DNA of 64,000 nucleotides, taken from assembly GCF_030272615.1 (NCBI RefSeq), contig NC_081407.1:148801744-148865743 (forward strand), written 5' to 3'. Numbering within the stretch: position 1 is the first letter of the stretch; each line of letters opens with the position of its first letter. This DNA comes from Cryptomeria japonica. Lineage: Eukaryota > Streptophyta > Pinopsida > Cupressales > Cupressaceae. This document shows positions 57,693 to 64,000 of this stretch, in pieces. The notes below the pieces were generated by a model. That model saw only the letters and a program-made list of their open reading frames with translations. It was not told the origin of the DNA and made no database searches. Made by a program: the position numbers and the translations under genes.

Positions 57693-58399
57693 TAATCACA
57701 CTTCAAATTCATCAACATTCAAATCATTTCCAAATTCACCCATCTTTCATAAGTCATTTTCTAAAAACAATTCTAAGCTTTCATCTTCCATATCTCATCA
57801 ACATTCAAATCATTTCCAAATTCACACATCTTCCATAATCATTTCCAAATTCAAACATATTCCATCTTTCATAAATCAAAATTTAAAAAACATTTAAATC
57901 ACCTTCAAATTCATCTTCCATATCTCATCAAAATTCAAATCATACTTTCATCTTCACTCATCAAATTCAAATAATTTCAATAAAAACTCAATCTCTACTT
58001 CATCGCCTTCTCATAAATAATTTCACCCATCTTTCATCTTTCAACATCATTCAAAATCCAACAATCATCAAAGTCATAGTCACCTCATAGAAATTCCAAG
58101 GTTTACACTCACTCCAAAACATCAAATTCCATTCAACTCTCAAAACTAGATTCTGAGTGCATCTTGTCATAGCTAGGTAGCTTGTTCTTTGTAAAACACA
58201 AAACCTCGCTACACCTCATCTCACAATTATTTGAAACCAAGCAAGCAATCTCAAAAAGAATTTTGTTGATATCCAACCTTTGGTAAAAGGAGATCACTCA
58301 TCCATACACATTTCAACTCATCTTCATTATCATAAAATCTTGGAACTATCAAAGGAGATCAAACACCCACTTTTTCACCCACAAATGTGTGCTTCACAC
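57693..58399. other. Low-complexity leader left of gypsy G2
   Basis: Degenerate repeats of CATCTTTCATAA, TCATTTCCAAATTCA and ATCAACATTCAAA (57,710-58,060). C-poor on the minus strand, no coding frame. It precedes the G2 gag start and may be its 5' untranslated region. No primer site or 5' LTR was found. Confidence 0.45.
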
Positions 58400-60522
58400 A
58401 TGGCTAGGACTAGGTCTCAAAGTCAGAGATAAACTCAAAATGAAATATGGTAAGAAGAGGAAGAGGCTGTTAACCCCTTTTTAAGAAGAGGAGACCCAGA
58501 CACCCCTACACAAGCACACATAGAAGAAGAAACACGTAATCCTAAATTTAATACTTTTTGAGAAAATTCTTAGGGTAAATGTTGACACCCATTTTCTAAA
58601 ACTTGTTCAAGAAGGAGCCAAAATTCCCACAAACTTTTATGTATCACAACTTAGGGATATACCAGAACAAGCCCAACATATCCATCATATCCATCAGCAA
58701 GAACAAAATCAAGATGACATGAGGGCAAGGAATACCTACAACTATGATGATAACTATCAACAAGGGCACATCCTGACTCATCCTATAGAAATGGATATGT
58801 TGAGACAACAGATGCAAGACCTTGCCCAACAGGTACAATCAATAAGGTCACAAAAGCAATGTGCCCTTGAAGATATCTATCTGTTAGGACTTGAAGGCAA
58901 TTGAAAGGAGGGGGGGGGTGAATCAGTTGTCTAATAATTTTATACCAAATATAACTTAATCAAATTTGATACTTAATACCGGTAAACCAACCTTAATGTC
59001 GATTAATAGATTAACAGTTAATATTAATACCGGTGAAGCTTAATGCATGAAACAAAAAGAGAAACAACATCCACATCAAATAACACAGAGATTTGTATGT
59101 GGAAACCCTGTAAGGGGAAAAACCACGGTGGGAAACCTTACCCACAATCAGATGATACTACTACAGATAGTATGTGTGTACAAATGGGGTCTGTACATGC
59201 AGGAAGGCCAGCTTCCTAGAGCTCACTGCTCAATCACAAGAAGGGAGTCACATTGACTACAATTTGATGATTAAATCCAATGATAATGTACTGCTCAAAG
59301 TAGCATATCCAATGCTGGATTCAGTACCGGTTAAGCTTTGATTATCTCCTTCAAACGTTCCTTGAACCTTCTCTATGGTCTTCTCATATGATCTTCAATA
59401 TTCACACAAACCATGTTACAATACCATAACTATATATCGTTATCTTCCTTCAACCTATTCCATTATCTCATAAATGAGATCTTACATATATACCAAAACC
59501 TAAGACCAAATGTGTAGGTCGACTCACTAAGAATATTACAATAAAATCAATTACAAGTAGGTCAATATGCGATGCATCATGTCAGCTCAACATCAATACC
59601 GATTGATTAAACCATCTTCATAACGTGTCATGTTGATCTGGAATATATAACGCATGTCGGTCCATAACCTAGACCAATTTACTGGTAACAACAAATATGT
59701 CAACCTGATTAGACCAATAACCAAATCACCAAAACCAAGTGTCCAAACCATGTCTTCGACATAACCAAGTGATCTCCAGATGGTAACAAGTCATCCTTAG
59801 TGTCGGTGAACAATATAACCTAGTGGTGAACCAAATACCAGTGACTGTGCATGTCATTGAACTTGCCGGTGAACATAACCAAAGATCTCCAGAAGGATAA
59901 GTGTTGATAAGTGTCGACATCAATGACAAAAACAATGCAACATATCCATAATACCAACACTATCCATATCTATCTGATAGAAATGTATAATGCCTCCTTT
60001 CCCACACAACTTCGAAACCCCAAAGTTTGATAAATACAAAGGAAAGGGAGACCCTATAGATCATGTGCAAGAATTTTGATCTGCCTACATAGAGATCATA
60101 TATGAGGACACATATTTAATGGCCTTTTCCCCCAAACTTTGGGAGGCTCATCCATGCAATGGTTCTCACGCCTACCCGATGGGATCAGGACCTTTCAGGA
60201 CCTAGTACAAAAATTTATCACTCATCATGCACATAACATAGAATAAGATGTCTCCATGGCTGATCTATGCAATACAAAACAAAAGAACGGTGAGATATTC
60301 TCAACATTATTACAAAGATGGAGACACCTTTCTAGTAGACGTTCCTTCGCCATTCTTGAAGAACAATTAGTTGAATTTTTTATTTCAAACTTAAATGAGG
60401 AAATGGAATTCTACTTAGACATCAAATGTTCAGACACTTTCAAAGATGTGATATCCCAAGGGCTTAAAATCGAGAAAGCCCTTATCAAAAAGGGACTTGT
60501 CAAAATATACAAAGACAACTAG
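58400..60522 (+). pseudogene. G2 gag (split by solo LTR S2)
   Basis: Starts MARTRSQSQR at 58,400, followed by a stop, then acidic sequence. Before S2 it reads IPTNFYVSQLRDIPEQ and HPIEMDMLRQQMQDL-AQQVQ (58,610-58,881). After S2 it resumes with FPTQLRNPKV / FDKYKGKGDPIDHVQEF (about 60,020), AYIEIIYED, then SMQWFSRLPDG, FQDLVQKFITHH and the clean frame 60,256-60,519 (LLQRWRHLSSR, EEQLVEFFISNLNEE, FKDVISQGLKIEKAL). This is the retrotransposon gag capsid domain. Several frame changes and stops. Confidence 0.82.
58882..59959 (-). mobile_element. Solo LTR (S2) inside G2 gag
   Basis: 1,078 bp beginning TGTTAGGACTTGAAGG and ending ATACCAACA on the plus strand, flanked by perfect CTATC repeats (58,877-58,881 and 59,960-59,964). 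Contains a GGGGGGGGGTGAATCAG motif and a CCACGGTGGGAAACC block as in other copia LTRs here, so it is a copia LTR in minus orientation. Removing it with one TSD restores continuous gag coding DNA. No interior remains. Confidence 0.92.
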
Positions 60523-61560
60523 GATGGTCCACAACCAACCTACAATAGTGAAAAACCAAAGTTTTGGGCCAAGAACAAATAAAATTGTTAACGATGGTGT
60601 TGTGGATGCACAAACTATCAAAATTGCTCAACCCATAGCCAAAATTGCAGGGCAAGCAGATAATCGCAACAAACCCCACTACCAATCAAGGTAATCCCCA
60701 AAACAATCAAAGAAATCAAACTCCAAATACACAACAAGAGGAACCTAAAAATAGGTACCCTACCTACAAACTCAATCGCACATACAGACCATTGGGAGAA
60801 CCTCTTGAAAAGATCTTACGAAAAACTCATATCTTTGGATCTCATCGCATTACCTAAAACATCACACTATGAACTGCAGATTGAACCTTCATGGTGGAGA
60901 GATAATGAGTATTGTGAATTTAACCAGGGAAAAGGACACAAAACAAACAGTTGCCATCGGTTAAAAGATATCGTTCAAGACCTCGTTGATCGAGGTGACA
61001 TAGAAGTCAATGGTCACAATGCCAAAACTTCCAATATTGATCATACTATGTTCAAAAATCCATTCCCATCATATGAGAAAGGAGGTTTGTCCCATCAAGG
61101 TAAGAACCAAGATAACGCGACAAATTATACCCACGCACCATATACTTATACTGTCAACCACTTTTATGATTCCATTGAACAATTTGCAACCATTACCATC
61201 AAAGGTAAAGATCCCGCATGCAACATTGTTACTTGTCATAGTAGATTACTATACAAAGAGCACCATCAAGAGCAACATACATGCCCAAACATTATAACCT
61301 TGTGGACCAACTAGATAAGACGCCAACACTTATCTCCATACTAGATCTTTTGCGCTTATTAGCCTCATATAAAACCATCTTAGACCAAGCTCTCCAAACA
61401 ATGTCTGTTCCACCCAACCTAAATACAGATCAATTTCAAGCCATGGTTGGAAATATCAAATCATCCCCATGTCTCACTTTCACTGAAAGTGATGATGTAT
61501 CATGTCAGCAGTCGCATAATGCCCCTCTACACATTGAGGGATTCATACACCAACATAGAA
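60523..61560 (+). pseudogene. G2 region between capsid and protease
   Basis: Asn/Gln-rich stretch (NNQRNQTPNTQQEEPKNRYP) followed by YELQIEPSWWRDNEYCEFNQGKGHKTNSCHRLKDIVQDLVDRG: a CEF..GKGHKTNSC zinc-knuckle-like motif (about 60,912), typical of Tat-type gag. Then a linker, then the frame at 61,281-61,691 that leads into the protease. Confidence 0.75.
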
Positions 61561-62066
61561 TCAAGAGAGTCTTAATTGACAATGGAGCAGGCCATAACAT
61601 TTGTACCCTGCAAATGATCACAACATTGGGATATTTAGAGGAAGCATTAGCTAGCATAAAGAAGATCACCATTAAAGCCTATGATGATGCATAACGATCC
61701 TCAAAAGGGCGTGTCACTGTAGCAGTACGAGTGGGAACTGTGGTGAAAGATGTGGTTTGCCAACTCCTAGACTTACCTCTTCCATACAATCTCCTACTGG
61801 GTAGACCATGGATCCATGCCATGCAAGCAATACCATCCACCTACCACCAGTGCATAAAATTCCCACATTATGATGTAGAAATTACTATCTTGGGTGATGC
61901 TAACCCATTTGCCTATTATCACAATATAAGGCATCAACTAGATATCATAGTGCTTAGAAACAGAGAAGCCACCGCATCATCATCATACGTCCACCCAACT
62001 TCTCTTACCAGTACATCAATCCCTACACCCAAACAGGAAAAGCTGAAAAATGAAAGTAAAAGATGA
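61561..62066 (+). pseudogene. G2 retropepsin-like protease
   Basis: Catalytic LIDNGAGHNICTL (about 61,572; Asp-Asn-Gly in place of the usual Asp-Ser/Thr-Gly) with flap region TIKAYDD. A TAA at 61,692 interrupts the frame. Then VCQLLDLPLPYNLLLGRPW and AIPSTYHQCIKFPH (61,731-61,870), the hydrophobic second half with the conserved Gly-Arg-Pro-Trp. The protease would process the polyprotein. Confidence 0.85.
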
Positions 62067-62322
62067 GGGCCCAAGAGAGTATAATAGTAGTTAGCTTTTT
62101 TGTGTTGGTCAACTACCCCTCTCACCTAGGACTCATGGAAAACCACAATAGTCACTCAAGCCAGTTATTGTAGTCACCACCACTACACTTGATGGATTCG
62201 CCCCTTATAGATCATAGGAACAAGAAACTATTGATGAAGGTTTGGCAGGGTGGATCTACTGAGACCCTTCTGATACAACTAGAAAATAGGTTAGGATCCT
62301 GATAGAGCGGTATAGTAAAGGT

Positions 62323-62448
62323 TTTACCCTAATTCAAAGGATGTGCTATGATGGTCATAGTGCATTGGGATCCCACAAACAAGGTGTACAAGAGCCATTG
62401 CAACCGTTGTTACAACCACAGGACACAACTAGACTGGAATTCCACCCT
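62323..62448 (+). pseudogene. G2 G-patch domain remnant
   Basis: FTLIQRMCYDGHSALGSHKQ followed by GVQEPLQPLLQP: hydrophobic start, Gly-x-x-x-Leu-Gly core, and EP(L/I) in the middle as in the G1 copy (GKGLG...EPI...GLGY). The terminal GLGY is decayed (RLEF). In frame and contiguous here, unlike the frameshifted G1 copy. Confidence 0.6.
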
Positions 62449-62532
62449 AGTTCAAGAGGCTCTTCTAAGCTCAAGATTCTAAATAAACAAAAGTAGACCA
62501 CTTCCAAGTTCACCCCTTCCAAGAGTAGAACA

Positions 62533-63605
62533 ATGTCCATCACAAATCAACCTACAAGATCCAAAAATTCCAGTCACAAAAGTACTTCTCAATTACAGTC
62601 TCTACATACAACAAGTAAGCAAAAGAGTCATGTTGCCCACCAAACTATTACTCCCAGGATAAAACTCTTGTCCACTTTAGACACCCCAACAACATCAACA
62701 ACCCCTATAGTAGCTATCGACAAACCTTTCACATCATCTGACATCCCTATTACATATAGTAACATAGTTCTACCAAGTGATTCCAAGATGGATTCACATG
62801 AGTATGAATGGGGTTCATTTTCTTCACATGAATCTAAAGAGGATTCTCCTGGTCCTCTTATAGACAAAATAATTGAAGGAGAAGCATGGATCAAAACCTT
62901 TTGGGATTCTGATACTGAAGATACTTCAAGAACATATAGGTCACCTCCTGAGCCTGATTACGAAGAGGATAGTACTGACAATGACCTTGATTCTTCCATA
63001 CTTACCCTAACCGATGTATCTCATGAACTTAACCTAATCTATGAGAAAATGCCAATTATTCACCCTGAACTCATTGATTGGAACCAATAAGATTCCCCAC
63101 ACCTTGAAACCTTCCAAAATTATGATGCGATCATAGAATTTCTTGAATTATAGGATGACATACCAAGAGGGGATCAAAAAGTTGGGTATGCTATTGAACT
63201 TAACAATGCAACTTACTTTGGAGAGAATGTCAAACCTTTCAGTCACAAAAATATTACAATCAAAACATAACCCTCAAGTGAAAACCACAATGTGGCACTT
63301 GTGGAGCCCAAAAGAGTAAAAACAAAGGATGTATCCAAAGGTGAAAATCTCTCTGAGCTGCCTGAGGATGGAAGGTTTGACATTCTCCCCTTTAGCACAA
63401 ATTAGGAGAGATCGTCTATTCTTATAGAAGAAACAAAGGAAGTCAATCTGGGGGCACCAATCGAAGATCCTGATTTTATAGAGTTCTTTCAAAAGTGACA
63501 AATCGATTTTGCATGGTCATATGCAGCCATGCTAGGACTAGATCCAGAACTAGTAATGCATCATTTGACAATAGTCGAAGGAGCACAACTCATAAAACAA
63601 AAACT
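62533..63605 (+). pseudogene. G2 charged linker and RT lead-in
   Basis: A 185-codon frame (62,533-63,087) rich in Ser, Thr, Asp and Glu (YEWGSFSSHESKEDSPG, EPDYEEDSTDND) has no motif. From 63,340 comes LSELPEDGRFDILPF, EDPDFIEFFQK, IDFAWSYAAMLGLDPELVMH and HLTIVEGAQLIKQKLK, the conserved lead into gypsy RT. It ends at about 63,605. Confidence 0.78.
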
Positions 63606-64000
63606 CAAGAATATTCAATAGACTAGAGAAATATAATATACGCCTAAATCCAAAGAAGTGTGTCTTTGGAGTAACCTTCGGGAAGCTCCTAGGATACATT
63701 GTCTCAAACAAAGGAATTGAGGTTGATCTTGCAAACGTCAAAGCAATCATGGAAATGCCACCTCCCAAGAACATCGGTCAATTAAGGACATTACAAGGAA
63801 GGCTACAATCGATTCGTCACTTCATCACACATCTTCTTCATAAGAATGTCTGTTTCAAATGGGAAGAGAATTGTTAGCAAGCATTCCAGTATTTAAAGGA
63901 CTACCTAATGATGCCACCATTGCTATCACCACCATCTCTAGACAGGCCTTTATTGTTATACACATTAGCTACAACTACAACGTTAGGAGTCTTACTTGCA
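63606..64000 (+). pseudogene. G2 RT thumb and start of RNase H; RT core deleted
   Basis: Immediately after the lead-in, the frame reads YNIRLNPKKCVFGVTFGKLLGY, IEVDLANVKAIMEMPPPKN and LRTLQGRLQSIRHFI: the end of RT (thumb and connection). The fingers and palm, including the YVDD catalytic motif, are absent. In full elements about 150 codons separate these blocks. LSPPSLDRPLLLYTLATTTTLGV at the window end is the start of RNase H. Confidence 0.85.

Larger units (their letters stand above)
58400..64000 (+). mobile_element. Tat-like Ty3-gypsy element G2, continues past the window
   Basis: Order gag, protease, G-patch, charged linker, RT thumb, start of RNase H, all plus strand. Interrupted in gag by solo LTR S2. 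The RT core is missing at a junction near 63,606. The G-patch next to the protease and the RT lead-in HHLTIVEGAQLIKQKLK are features of plant Tat-type gypsy. The 5' LTR is not visible and the 3' part lies outside the window. Stops and frameshifts are frequent. Confidence 0.82.

Overview
The window looks like intergenic DNA from a large, AT-rich plant nuclear genome. No intact host gene, tRNA, rRNA or CRISPR array is visible. Almost everything recognisable is a retrotransposon: Ty1-copia, Ty3-gypsy of the Tat type, and plant L1-type LINEs with a C-terminal RNase H. They are nested, decayed and partly reduced to solo LTRs. The mix would suit a gymnosperm, perhaps a conifer, but that is inference; no species-diagnostic gene is present.

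Layout. 1-12,200: 3' part of a Tat-like gypsy element (38-aa tandem repeats, Pro/Ser-rich repeat protein, G-patch remnant, polypurine tract, 3' LTR starting at 11,159). A complete but mutated copia element (Copia-1, 824-6767) sits inside its 36-bp repeat array. 12,200-13,705: no recognisable gene. 13,706-19,857: minus-strand LINE-1 (endonuclease, RT, RNase H, then an extra coiled-coil ORF before the poly-A). A solo copia LTR (19,858-21,365, TSD GGGAT) lies at its 5' end. 21,371-25,160: a long broken plus-strand ORF of unknown function. 25,160-27,657: non-coding DNA with a 520-bp tandem duplication and a gypsy gag scrap. 27,658-34,215: an LTR element with a zinc-knuckle gag and a long unknown ORF where pol should be. 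34,215-38,188: 5'-truncated plus-strand LINE-2. 38,189-43,050: AT-rich DNA with nothing identifiable. 43,051-45,440: decayed copia pol (Copia-4). 45,461 onward: a gypsy-type LTR split by Copia-2 (minus strand, 46,252-53,886, perfect TSD TACTA, LTRs of 1,529 and 1,561 bp), probably the youngest insertion. 53,892-57,139: unassigned. 57,140-57,692: minus-strand LTR fragment of the family at 27,658. 58,400-64,000: a second Tat-like gypsy element (gag, protease, G-patch, RT thumb, start of RNase H), with a solo LTR (58,882-59,959, TSD CTATC) in gag and the catalytic core of RT deleted.

How the parts relate. The elements are nested and appear dead. Damage includes frameshifts and stops throughout, an RT catalytic motif changed to V-G-D in Copia-2, endonuclease active-site changes in LINE-1, and the RT core deletion at 63.6 kb. 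The most interesting signal is an unknown protein architecture that recurs in three settings: the pol position of the 27.7-kb LTR element, downstream of RNase H in LINE-1, and the orphan ORF at 21.4-25.2 kb. It has a globular N-terminal region with a short hydrophobic motif ending in TG(L/M)P-like residues, then a charged linker, then a coiled-coil or charged C-terminus. All boundaries and homologies were read by eye; no database search was possible.
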